A stretch of DNA of 64,000 nucleotides, taken from IMG/VR virus record IMGVR_UViG_3300025195_000023, positions 1 through 64,000 of that record. One strand, 5' to 3'. The notes below the pieces were generated by a model. That model was not told where the DNA came from. It made no database searches and saw only the letters and a list, made by a program, of their open reading frames with translations. Position numbers and translations under genes: made by a program. Of this stretch, positions 18,044 to 25,374 are shown one piece after another (position 1 is the first letter of the stretch; each line of letters opens with the position of its first letter). This DNA comes from a virus.

Positions 18044-19045
18044 ATGCGTAAGTACCTCAACGTACATAACGTACCGTTGTCTATGGCCGTGTTTCTGGCG
18101 ACAGACAACTACGACTACGAAGAAAACACCATCTCGGTCACCAAGTTGATCAAACCTGTACGTCAGCTGGTTCTGGCCAGTCGTGTCCCGGAGAGCCAGG
18201 CACTGGAAGATATCAGTGGCCTGGTGAAATCCAGGATGGGCTCCGCCATCCACGATGCGATTGAACGATCCTGGGTGCATAACAAGGACGCCGCCATGAA
18301 GGCACTGGGGTATCCCCAGCGCCTGATTGATAAGGTGCTGATCAACCCGGACCCAGACGCGGTCACCGAAGATCACATTCCGGTGTACCTGGAGCAACGC
18401 TCCTACAGAGAGGTCATGGGTTATACCGTATCCGGTAAGTTCGACTTTGTGGCAGAGGGCCGTGTCGAGGACTTCAAGTCCACGTCAACCATGGCCTGGA
18501 ACAGTGCCGACAAGGCCGAGGACTATGCCCTACAGGGCTCCATGTACCGCTGGCTCAATCCCAAGATCGTGACCGACGATCACATGGCCATTAACTTCCT
18601 GTTCACCGACTTCCAACCGTTCCGGGCCAAGGCAGATCCCAACTATCCGCCCCATGCCACCCCACAGAAGCTCATTCCCCTGAAGTCTATCGAAGAGACC
18701 GATCAGTTCGTCCGCAACAAGCTGACCCTGCTTGAGCGCTTCAAGGACGCTCCAGAAGAAGAGCTACCCCTGTGTACCGATAAGGAGCTGTGGCGTAAGG
18801 CACCGGAGTGGAAGTACTACAAAAACCCCGAAAAGCGAACCAGATCCACCAAGAACTTCAAGGTGGACGAGTTTGGTTCTGAGAACGCTGCCCGATCCGC
18901 AGCCTACACCCGACTCGCCAAGGACAAGAACGTTGGCGTGGTGGTGGAGGTGCCCGGTGAAGTGGTGGCCTGCAAGTACTGCGCTGCCTTCCCGATCTGC
19001 TCCCAGAAGGATGCACTGATTGCGGATGGCTCACTCAAACTGTAA
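18044..19045 (+). CDS. Cas4/RecB-like PD-(D/E)XK nuclease
   Basis: A 333-residue nuclease of the kind found at the N4 gp42 position. The core is visible at about residues 125-150: GYTVSGKFDFVAEGRVEDFKSTST, where the Asp of GKFDF and the E-D-x-K of VEDFKS form the PD-(D/E)XK catalytic site. Residues 308-318 (CKYCAAFPICSQ) carry three cysteines that, with an upstream one, could hold an iron-sulfur cluster as in Cas4 and AddB. Likely a 5'-to-3' exonuclease acting on DNA ends in replication or recombination. The start follows AAGGAATCCGTT. It is followed by the primase after 10 bases. Confidence 0.75.
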   Translation: MRKYLNVHNVPLSMAVFLATDNYDYEENTISVTKLIKPVRQLVLASRVPESQALEDISGLVKSRMGSAIHDAIERSWVHNKDAAMKALGYPQRLIDKVLINPDPDAVTEDHIPVYLEQRSYREVMGYTVSGKFDFVAEGRVEDFKSTSTMAWNSADKAEDYALQGSMYRWLNPKIVTDDHMAINFLFTDFQPFRAKADPNYPPHATPQKLIPLKSIEETDQFVRNKLTLLERFKDAPEEELPLCTDKELWRKAPEWKYYKNPEKRTRSTKNFKVDEFGSENAARSAAYTRLAKDKNVGVVVEVPGEVVACKYCAAFPICSQKDALIADGSLKL

Positions 19046-19055
19046 GGAGCCTTCA

Positions 19056-21242
19056 ATGTCTGAAGACCTGCGTATCCGTCCGGTATCCGAGATGGATCAC
19101 CACCCTGTGGCCGACCGACTGGCCCAGATCCTGTGTACCAAAACCCAAAACACCAACCCACTGTTCTTCCGGGTATTGGTGGCATACTACTTCTCCGTAG
19201 TCTCCACCATGATGCGATGCCAGGTTCAGACCCATGAGGGCAATCGCAAGATCCCTGTGAACTGTTACGCCATTAACCTGGCCACCTCTGGCGCCGGTAA
19301 AGGCAAGTCCACCTCCATTATGGAAGGACAAGTCATTAACCAGTTCCGGGAGCGGTTCACCGAGGAAACCTTGCCTATCCTGGCAGAACGTAACCTGCCC
19401 AACCTGGCCATGCGTCGGGCCGCCCGTAACCAGACCGATCCAGATGAAGAACTGGAGAAGGCCACCAACGAGTTCCACGCCATTGGTCCGCTGTACTTCA
19501 GCTTCGACAAGGGTTCACCGGAAGCCATCAAGGCCATGCGTCACAAGCTGCTGATGGCCAATGCCGGATCCATGAACCTGCAGATCGACGAGATCGGGTA
19601 CAACCTGACCGGTTCCATGGAAGCGTTGATCACGTACCTGGAACTGTACGACATTGGTCACATCAACCCGAAGCTCACCAAGAACACCAAGGACAATCCA
19701 CTGCGTGAACAGCTCAAGGGACTGACTCCGGCCAACGCCATGCTGTTTGGGACACCGTCCAAGCTGCTCAACGGCAGCAAGGTAGAGGAGGAGTTCTACG
19801 ACCTGCTGGACTCCGGTTACGCACGTCGCTGCCTGTTCGGCTACGTCAAAGGCCATGACCGCAACAAAGACCTGTCCGTAGACGACCTCTACGACCTGTT
19901 GACCGATGCGGACACCAATGACTTCCTGGATCAGATATCTGATCACCTGGGGAACCTGGCCGACATTATCAACGCCAACAAAACCATCGTGATGAGCAAG
20001 CGTGTCGCCAAGCTGTTTCTGAAGTACAAACTTCAGTGCGAAGCCGGTGCCGACGAACTACCCGAACACGATGAGATGAAGAAGGCCGAACTGTCCCACC
20101 GCTACTTCAAAGCCATGAAACTGGCCGGTGCCTACGCCTTTGTGGATGACTCCGCAGAGATTACCGAAGCTCACTTTGAGCATGCGGTGAAACTGGTGGA
20201 AGAGTCCGGACAGGCATTTGAGGGCCTACTGACCCGGGATCGTAACTACGCCAAGCTGGCCAAGTACATTGCCGGTGTTGGCCGTGAAGTGACCCAGGCC
20301 GACCTGGTGGAGGATCTCCCGTTCTACCCGAAAGCCGGGAACCAGCAACGGGATCTGATGAACCTGGCCGTAGCCTACGGATACCAGAACAACATCATCA
20401 TCAAGCGAGCCTTCAATGACGGGATTGAGTTCCTACGTGGGGAGACCTTGAAGAAGACTGATCTGGATAACATCCGGGTGTCCTATAGTACGGACATTGC
20501 CGTGGGGTACACCAACGAAACGGCACCGTTCGATCAGCTCCACAAGATGACCCAGGCACCTGGTATTCACTGGGTAAACCACCACCTCAAGGCCGGGGAA
20601 TACGGTGAGGGGCACCGTCAGGAAGACAACTGCCTGCCTGGATTCAACATTGTGGTCATCGACGTCGATGGTGGCGTCAATCTGGAAACAGCGAAGATGC
20701 TACTGAAGGATTACAAGTACTTGATGTACACCACCAAGCGCCACGATCCAAACGGTGAGAACCGGTTCCGTATCCTGTTGCCGACCAACTACGAACTGAA
20801 ACTGGATGCCAAGGACTACAAAGAGTTCATGGGTAACATCTTCCAGTGGCTCCCGTTTGAAGTTGACGATGGCACCAGTCAGCGTGCCCGCAAGTGGCTG
20901 TCCCACAACGGTCACTACGAGTACAACGACGGCCTGGTACTGGACGTACTGCCATTCATCCCCAAGACCGCCAAGAACGAGGAGCGCAAACGAGTCATCG
21001 ACTCTCAGCAATCCCTCGACAACCTGGAGCGGTGGGTGATCAACAACACCGGAGACGGTAACCGCAACAACCAGTTGCTCAAGTACGCCTATATCCTGGT
21101 GGATGCAGGCTTTGACTTCGAGGGTGTACGGGTTCGTCTACTGGAACTCAACGACAAGCTGCCGGACAAGCTGGAAGAGGCTGAGATCATGGGCACCATC
21201 ATGGTGACCGTGTCCAAGGCCCTGGCTAAGCGAGCAGCGTAA
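19056..21242 (+). CDS. Primase with N-terminal ATPase domain (N4 gp43-like)
   Basis: Start ATG 19056 follows AAGGAGCCTTCA, giving 728 residues. The N-terminal half has a Walker A element, SGAGKGKSTS (about residue 78), in a DUF3987-like ATPase context. The C-terminal part holds archaeo-eukaryotic primase motifs: VIDVDGG (about residue 535, metal-binding DxD), TTKRHDPNGENRFRILLP (motif II) and EVDDGTSQRARKW (motif III). It would lay RNA primers for phage DNA replication and may also move on DNA. Its place, between the Cas4-like nuclease and the RecA-like ATPase, matches the N4 gp42-gp45 order. Confidence 0.75.
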   Translation: MSEDLRIRPVSEMDHHPVADRLAQILCTKTQNTNPLFFRVLVAYYFSVVSTMMRCQVQTHEGNRKIPVNCYAINLATSGAGKGKSTSIMEGQVINQFRERFTEETLPILAERNLPNLAMRRAARNQTDPDEELEKATNEFHAIGPLYFSFDKGSPEAIKAMRHKLLMANAGSMNLQIDEIGYNLTGSMEALITYLELYDIGHINPKLTKNTKDNPLREQLKGLTPANAMLFGTPSKLLNGSKVEEEFYDLLDSGYARRCLFGYVKGHDRNKDLSVDDLYDLLTDADTNDFLDQISDHLGNLADIINANKTIVMSKRVAKLFLKYKLQCEAGADELPEHDEMKKAELSHRYFKAMKLAGAYAFVDDSAEITEAHFEHAVKLVEESGQAFEGLLTRDRNYAKLAKYIAGVGREVTQADLVEDLPFYPKAGNQQRDLMNLAVAYGYQNNIIIKRAFNDGIEFLRGETLKKTDLDNIRVSYSTDIAVGYTNETAPFDQLHKMTQAPGIHWVNHHLKAGEYGEGHRQEDNCLPGFNIVVIDVDGGVNLETAKMLLKDYKYLMYTTKRHDPNGENRFRILLPTNYELKLDAKDYKEFMGNIFQWLPFEVDDGTSQRARKWLSHNGHYEYNDGLVLDVLPFIPKTAKNEERKRVIDSQQSLDNLERWVINNTGDGNRNNQLLKYAYILVDAGFDFEGVRVRLLELNDKLPDKLEEAEIMGTIMVTVSKALAKRAA

Positions 21243-21245
21243 CAG

Positions 21246-21260
21246 GGGGCCTCCGGCCCC
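21246..21260 (+). terminator. GC hairpin with TCC loop after primase
   Basis: GGGGCC-TCC-GGCCCC directly after the primase stop codon, preceded by AACAG. It has no clear T run. Very similar elements lie at 56385-56399 and, in shorter form, at 54958-54970. Probably an attenuator or processing site. Confidence 0.45.
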
Positions 21261-21290
21261 TTCTACGAAACAACCAAGAAGGTCTGTGTC

Positions 21291-22022
21291 ATGCAACAAG
21301 AGCAAGTCAACGACAACCTGGTATTGCTGTGCGGTAAATCAGCAGCCGGTAAGTCAGCGTCCCTGATGGGACTGGAAAACCCAGAAGGTGTGATGTACCT
21401 GAACTGTGAAGCCGGTAAGAAATTGCCGTTCCGCAGCAAATTCAAAGAGTACGTCATTACCGACCCCATGCAGGTAGAGGAGGCCTTTGAGGTCGCAGAG
21501 ACACTGCCGGACATTCACACCATCGTGATTGACTCCCTCACCTACCTGATGGACATGTACGAGAGCCTGTACGTCATCAATGCCTCCAACACCATGAAAG
21601 CCTGGGGCGAGTTTGCCCAGTACTTCAAGCGTGTGATGCAGCAGCACGTTGCTGGATCGTCCAAGAATGTGGTCTTCATTGCCCACACCAAAGACACCCT
21701 CAACGAGGGTGAAATGGTGATGGAGACCGCAGTACCCATCAAGGGTAGTGTGAAGAACAACGGCGTAGAGTCGTACTTCTCCTGCATCATCGCTGCCAAA
21801 AAGGTGAAGCTCAAGGACCTGGAAGCCTACGGCTCCGACCTGCTGACCGTCACCCCAGAAGAAGAAGCCCTGGGCTTCAAGTACGTGTTCCAGACCAAGC
21901 TCACCAAAGAGACCGTGAACGAGCGGCTGCGTGGGCCACTGGGCCTGTGGGACACCAAAGAAACCTTCATCGACAACAACATGCAGCTGGTCTTTAACCG
22001 TCTGCACGAATACTACGCCTGA
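21291..22022 (+). CDS. RecA-like ATPase (Sak4-type, N4 gp44-like)
   Basis: A 243-residue P-loop ATPase. Walker A is CGKSAAGKSAS (about residues 14-24) and the Walker B-like strand is HTIVIDSLTYL (about 78-88), the layout of the Sak4/RecA-core family used by phages for single-strand annealing and recombination. It sits between primase and SSB, as N4 gp44 does, and so probably works with both at forks or breaks. The start follows AAGAAGGTCTGTGTC. Other RecA-fold ATPases, such as a DnaB-type fragment, are less likely given its short length. Confidence 0.75.
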   Translation: MQQEQVNDNLVLLCGKSAAGKSASLMGLENPEGVMYLNCEAGKKLPFRSKFKEYVITDPMQVEEAFEVAETLPDIHTIVIDSLTYLMDMYESLYVINASNTMKAWGEFAQYFKRVMQQHVAGSSKNVVFIAHTKDTLNEGEMVMETAVPIKGSVKNNGVESYFSCIIAAKKVKLKDLEAYGSDLLTVTPEEEALGFKYVFQTKLTKETVNERLRGPLGLWDTKETFIDNNMQLVFNRLHEYYA

Positions 22023-22073
22023 TCCGCTCCCGGGCAGTCGTACATCTAACCTGAACCAGAAAGGAATAACATT

Positions 22074-22826
22074 ATGTCACTTCTCAACGTAGCAAAAACC
22101 GACAACAGCATTGAAGACGAAAAGGATTCCGTAGGCGGTGGCTTTGGCCCCTGGGAATCTGGTCTGTACGCCGCCGAAGTTACCATGGCCTACCTGATGC
22201 AATCCGCAGGCGGTGCCGTAGGTGTGAACCTGGCCATCAAGAACGATGACGGCCAGGAACACAAAGAGATCCTCTGGATCGCGTCCGGCAACGCCAAGGG
22301 CAACAAGAACTACTACGAAACCCAGACCGGTGAGCGTAAGTACCTGCCGGGCTTCAACACCATGAACAGCCTGGCCCTGCTGACCGTAGGCAAAGAACTG
22401 GGCGAACTGGCCACCGACATGAAGATGGTCAACGTCTACAACCCGGCGTCCCAGAAAGAAGAACCGACCCAGGTCGAGGTCATCATGGATCTGCTGGGCC
22501 AACGTGCCATCTTCGGTATCCAGAAGCAGATCGTGGATAAGCAGGTGAAGAACCAGGCAACTGGCAAGTACGAGAGCAACGGCGAGACTCGTGAAACCAA
22601 CGAGATCGACAAAGTGTTCCGTGAGCGTGACCGTCTGACCACGGCAGAAATCCGTGCCCAGGCCACCGAAGCTGCGTTCTACAACACTTGGGATGCCAAG
22701 TGGACCGGTAAGACCCGCAACAAGGCCACGGCCGCTAACGATGCCAACGGTGGTTCTGCAGGTGCTCCGCGTGCCGCAGCAGCATCTGGCGGTACTGCCA
22801 AGCCGACCAAGTCTCTGTTTGGTTGA
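22074..22826 (+). CDS. ssb: Single-stranded DNA-binding protein (N4 gp45-like)
   Basis: A 250-residue protein in the position of the N4 SSB, directly after the RecA-like ATPase. The N-terminal 180 residues contain a compact region (GLYAAEVTMAYLMQSAGGAVGVNLAIKND, then ETQTGERKYLPGFNTMNSL) consistent with an OB-fold nucleic acid binder. The tail (about residues 215-250) is Ala/Gly/Thr-rich and flexible, ending TKSLFG. In N4, SSB both coats DNA and activates late transcription by host RNA polymerase through its C terminus; the same role is plausible here but inferred. Strong AAGGAATAACATT ribosome binding site. Confidence 0.75.
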   Translation: MSLLNVAKTDNSIEDEKDSVGGGFGPWESGLYAAEVTMAYLMQSAGGAVGVNLAIKNDDGQEHKEILWIASGNAKGNKNYYETQTGERKYLPGFNTMNSLALLTVGKELGELATDMKMVNVYNPASQKEEPTQVEVIMDLLGQRAIFGIQKQIVDKQVKNQATGKYESNGETRETNEIDKVFRERDRLTTAEIRAQATEAAFYNTWDAKWTGKTRNKATAANDANGGSAGAPRAAAASGGTAKPTKSLFG

Positions 22827-22837
22827 TCCGTCTCGCA

Positions 22838-22855
22838 GGGGCCGCATGCGGCCCC
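22838..22855. terminator. Palindromic GC hairpin after ssb
   Basis: GGGGCCGCATGCGGCCCC is an 18-bp perfect palindrome 11 bases after the ssb stop. No T run follows. It may attenuate or stabilise the end of the transcript. Confidence 0.4.
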
Positions 22856-22882
22856 TGACATTCACTGAACCAAGGACTCCCA

Positions 22883-23200
22883 ATGTCTGACCAAACCATT
22901 GAAGATCAGATTGTCGCAAAAGGCCTTACTGCCCCGCGAATCAGCCTGGCCCACGTCCAGAAAATGAAGGAACGGCTGGAGTACCTCTTTGAGCGGTGTC
23001 CAGGAAAAACAACCACCTTCTGTCATGTGTACCTGGACGGTACGTTCTATCTGGCAACGGGCGTGTCTGCCTGTGTGTCACCGGAAAACTTCGACAGTCA
23101 GGTAGGTATCGACGTTGCACGAACCAAGGCAGAAGCCCTGGCGACGGACAAGCTCTATGAGCTTGAAGGATATCGCCTCTGGTCGGAGCTGAACCAATGA
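22883..23200 (+). CDS. Small hypothetical protein 1 before ruvC
   Basis: A 105-residue protein starting MSDQTIEDQIVAKGLTAPRISLAH. I see no known domain. The start follows AAGGACTCCCA. It overlaps the next gene by four bases (ATGA), so the three genes from here to ruvC are translated as a coupled set. Function unknown; the location suggests replication or recombination support. Confidence 0.55.
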   Translation: MSDQTIEDQIVAKGLTAPRISLAHVQKMKERLEYLFERCPGKTTTFCHVYLDGTFYLATGVSACVSPENFDSQVGIDVARTKAEALATDKLYELEGYRLWSELNQ

Positions 23201-23457
23201 GTGATCGCATCAAGAAATACCAGTGCATCAAACAGGTCCATGCTGAGCCCATGACCTTCGGAGCCTTCAAGACCTCGATCCGGCGTGTCCGGGACATGGG
23301 CCAAGTAGATCCACTGGAACCCGGATACCATGTGATCTACAGCAAGGGTACCGCTGAGGAGTATCACTCCTGGTCGCCCAAGGCCGCGTTTGAAGAGGGT
23401 TACCTCGAAATCCCTGAGAACGCTCAACCCGTATCACAAGGTCGTAAAGTGTCATGA
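23197..23457 (+). CDS. Small hypothetical protein 2 before ruvC
   Basis: An 86-residue protein (MSDRIKKYQCIKQVHAEPMTFG) with a motif YHVIYSKGTAEEYHSWSPKAAFEEGY resembling small phage proteins that carry an aromatic-rich strand pair, often found in early gene clusters. It overlaps both neighbours by four bases. Function unknown. Confidence 0.55.
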   Translation: MSDRIKKYQCIKQVHAEPMTFGAFKTSIRRVRDMGQVDPLEPGYHVIYSKGTAEEYHSWSPKAAFEEGYLEIPENAQPVSQGRKVS

Positions 23458-23762
23458 GCTGCTTACCAATTGGAACCAGAGTCCGATGGTCTAGTCAGGC
23501 TGGTGGCAGCACAACCACCAAAGAGGGTGTGGTGGTGTACAGTCGGGACAAAGCACACGAAACCTACCCCAGCGCCTTGCACACGGCCGACTATCCGTTA
23601 GGTCTTGCTATCAAGCACTTTCCCGAACATCGGTACATGTTTGACGGGCACACCTGGCTCAACCGCAAAGGCGTGTTGGTAGAGGTTCGTGATGGTAAAA
23701 CGTCCCGAGCCAAACCTAAGTTGTATATGCCAAACCCCGGGAGCCTGGAGGTCATCGAATGA
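23454..23762 (+). CDS. Small hypothetical protein 3 before ruvC
   Basis: A 102-residue basic protein starting MSCLPIGTRVRWSSQAGGSTTTKEGVVVYS, whose opening looks like a small SH3-type beta barrel. It overlaps the ruvC start by four bases. Function unknown; DNA or RNA binding would fit a charged beta barrel but is speculative. Confidence 0.5.
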   Translation: MSCLPIGTRVRWSSQAGGSTTTKEGVVVYSRDKAHETYPSALHTADYPLGLAIKHFPEHRYMFDGHTWLNRKGVLVEVRDGKTSRAKPKLYMPNPGSLEVIE

Positions 23763-24331
23763 ATCCTATCCCTGTCCTTGGGATGGATCCCTCACTCAAC
23801 AACTGGGGGCTGGCCTATGGCCTCTACTACCCGCAGACAGGTGAGATCCAGGTCAAAACGGTCGACGTCCTTCAGCCGGTCTATTCGACTGGCAAGCAGG
23901 TTCGTCAAAACTCCAAAGACCTTGAGCGTGCTGAGCAGCTGTTTAACGGTGCTCTTAAAGCCTCTACCGGAGCCGCAGCCGTTTTCGTGGAAGTCCCTGT
24001 TGGTAGCCAGTCTGCCCGTGCCATGGCTTCCTATGGTGTGTGTGCGGGTGTCCTGGGCGCTCTACGTGCTGCAGGTATCCCGTTCTACGAAGTCACGCCC
24101 ACCGAAGTCAAGCTCGCCACGATTGGCAAGAAAACTGCCAGTAAGGCCGAGATCATCGAACGTGCCGTAAAGCAGCACCCGAAGGCCAACTGGCCCATGC
24201 AAACCAAGAACGGTAAGACCACACCGATTGCCTCCAAAGCTGAACACATGGCCGACGCCATTGGTGCCATCGAGGCCGGTGTGACTCTCCCACTTTTCAA
24301 GCAAACCCTTCACCTACTTTCGGTCGCCTAG
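23759..24331 (+). CDS. ruvC: RuvC-like Holliday junction resolvase
   Basis: A 190-residue RNase H-fold nuclease. The acidic residues expected of RuvC are visible: Asp in VLGMDPSLNNWG (about residue 8), Glu in VFVEVPVG (about 75), and the C-terminal SKAEHMADAIGAIEAG (about 160-175). It would cut branched DNA, including Holliday junctions and concatemer forks, and so help process replication products before packaging. It is coupled by four-base overlap to the small genes upstream and lies in the recombination part of the operon. Confidence 0.85.
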   Translation: MNPIPVLGMDPSLNNWGLAYGLYYPQTGEIQVKTVDVLQPVYSTGKQVRQNSKDLERAEQLFNGALKASTGAAAVFVEVPVGSQSARAMASYGVCAGVLGALRAAGIPFYEVTPTEVKLATIGKKTASKAEIIERAVKQHPKANWPMQTKNGKTTPIASKAEHMADAIGAIEAGVTLPLFKQTLHLLSVA

Positions 24332-24352
24332 ACCCAATCAAAAGGAAACCTC

Positions 24353-24730
24353 ATGCAAATTCAAATTCAACTGAGCCAAGCCGATATCGAAGCCGCTATC
24401 CGCGACTACCTGGTGAAAGTCGGTATGACCAGTCCGGTCGATACCATCAACTTCACCGTCTCCCGTAAAGGTGGCCAGACCATCGAAGCGGGTATTGACC
24501 TGTCACCTGAAGAAGCATCTACCGCCCCGGTGACTGAAGCTCCCAAAGAGCCAGTGAAACGTGCCCCCAAGGCAAAGGCTGAACCTATCCAAGCGCCGGA
24601 TCCTGCAGAAGCGGAACCTGAGCCAGCTGTGACTGAGCCTCCCTTCGATCCGGATACGCCAGATACGGAGAAAGCCGCTGCCAACGAAGAGACAGACGAA
24701 GCACCACGCGGGAAGTCACTCTTCGGCTAA
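24353..24730 (+). CDS. Acidic tailed protein ending in KSLFG
   Basis: A 125-residue protein. The N-terminal half (MQIQIQLSQADIEAAIRDYLVKVGM ... INFTVSRKGGQTIEAGIDLS) looks like a small folded domain; the second half is disordered and acidic (EPEPAVTEPPFDPDTPDTEK). Its last five residues, KSLFG, are the same as those of the SSB in this operon. The shared end suggests both bind a common partner, or that this protein contacts one of SSB's partners. No family recognised. It follows ruvC by 21 bases, after an AAAAGGAAACCTC ribosome binding site. Confidence 0.6.
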   Translation: MQIQIQLSQADIEAAIRDYLVKVGMTSPVDTINFTVSRKGGQTIEAGIDLSPEEASTAPVTEAPKEPVKRAPKAKAEPIQAPDPAEAEPEPAVTEPPFDPDTPDTEKAAANEETDEAPRGKSLFG

Positions 24731-24742
24731 TAGGAGTTTCCT

Positions 24743-24931
24743 ATGAGATTCCTCAAAGCGATAGGGGCAGCATTGATTGCTGCCCTTGTTACCGCATTGG
24801 CCCTCTTCGGAGGGTTCATCTTTACCGTCGTTTCCACTATAGTTTCTGTCGTCCTCGGGCTCTGCATGCTTCTCGGTACCGTGTATTACGTGATCTGGGA
24901 GTCATTGCAGAACAGGAACAAAACCAAGTAG
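24743..24931 (+). CDS. Small inner-membrane protein
   Basis: A 62-residue protein with two closely spaced hydrophobic segments (AIGAALIAALVTALALFGGFIFTVV and VSVVLGLCMLLGTVYYVIW) and a basic C terminus. It is likely a membrane protein of the inner membrane. No family recognised. It lies between the SLFG-tailed protein and the lipoprotein; a role in membrane remodelling, lysis timing or superinfection exclusion is possible. Confidence 0.6.
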   Translation: MRFLKAIGAALIAALVTALALFGGFIFTVVSTIVSVVLGLCMLLGTVYYVIWESLQNRNKTK

Positions 24932-24945
24932 TGACCGTAAAGATA

Positions 24946-24970
24946 CGGGCCCTGGTACTTCCGGGGCCCG
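24946..24970 (+). terminator. GC hairpin before lipoprotein gene
   Basis: CGGGCCC and GGGCCCG form a 7-bp stem around an 11-base loop, followed by CTTCTATAAGGATCCCC, which contains the lipoprotein's ribosome binding site. Probably a weak terminator or intercistronic hairpin. Confidence 0.4.
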
Positions 24971-24987
24971 CTTCTATAAGGATCCCC

Positions 24988-25335
24988 ATGCGTAACCTCA
25001 TTCTTCTTCTTGCTCTGGTTGTAACGGGCTGTGCCTCCTCGTCAGGCATTGGAAACAAACTGGATGCCCTGGTGGGCGAGCAGAAACAAGTCGTCATCAA
25101 TACCCTTGGCTATCCCACTCGCACCTTCAAGGCTCCCAACGGCCGTGATGTGTTCCAGTACACGCAGACCCGTCAGTATGAGCGGGCATCCACGACAATT
25201 TACCAGCAGAACCTTGGCACCTCATCTACCTACGGCGGGGGCACCGCTACATCAACGTGTAGCGTATTTTTTGAGTTCTGGCCAAGCGGCCGTGTTTTCA
25301 AGTGGACCAGTCAGGGTAACGGTTGCAACCTGTGA
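24988..25335 (+). CDS. BamE/SmpA-like lipoprotein
   Basis: Start ATG 24988 (MRNLILLLALVVTGCASSSG) is chosen: the signal peptide ends in a lipobox, VTGC, with the Cys at residue 15 to be acylated. The mature part, IGNKLDALVGEQKQVVINTLGYPTRTFKAPNGRDVFQY (read in parts), resembles the BamE/SmpA fold, an outer-membrane lipoprotein domain. It ends the plus-strand operon, before the convergent terminator. Phage lipoproteins of this kind often block secondary infection or act on the envelope at lysis; the role here is inferred. A Shine-Dalgarno-like AAGGATCCCC precedes the start. Confidence 0.65.
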   Translation: MRNLILLLALVVTGCASSSGIGNKLDALVGEQKQVVINTLGYPTRTFKAPNGRDVFQYTQTRQYERASTTIYQQNLGTSSTYGGGTATSTCSVFFEFWPSGRVFKWTSQGNGCNL

Positions 25336-25341
25336 ATAGAC

Positions 25342-25371
25342 AAAAGCCCCTCTCTCGGAGGGGCTTTTTTG
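25342..25371. terminator. Bidirectional terminator between replication and structural blocks
   Basis: AAAAGCCCC and GGGGCTTTT form a strong stem around a short loop, with A and T runs on both sides, so it works on both strands. It sits exactly between the lipoprotein gene and the end of the virion polymerase gene, which converge. Confidence 0.9.
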
Positions 25372-25374
25372 TGT

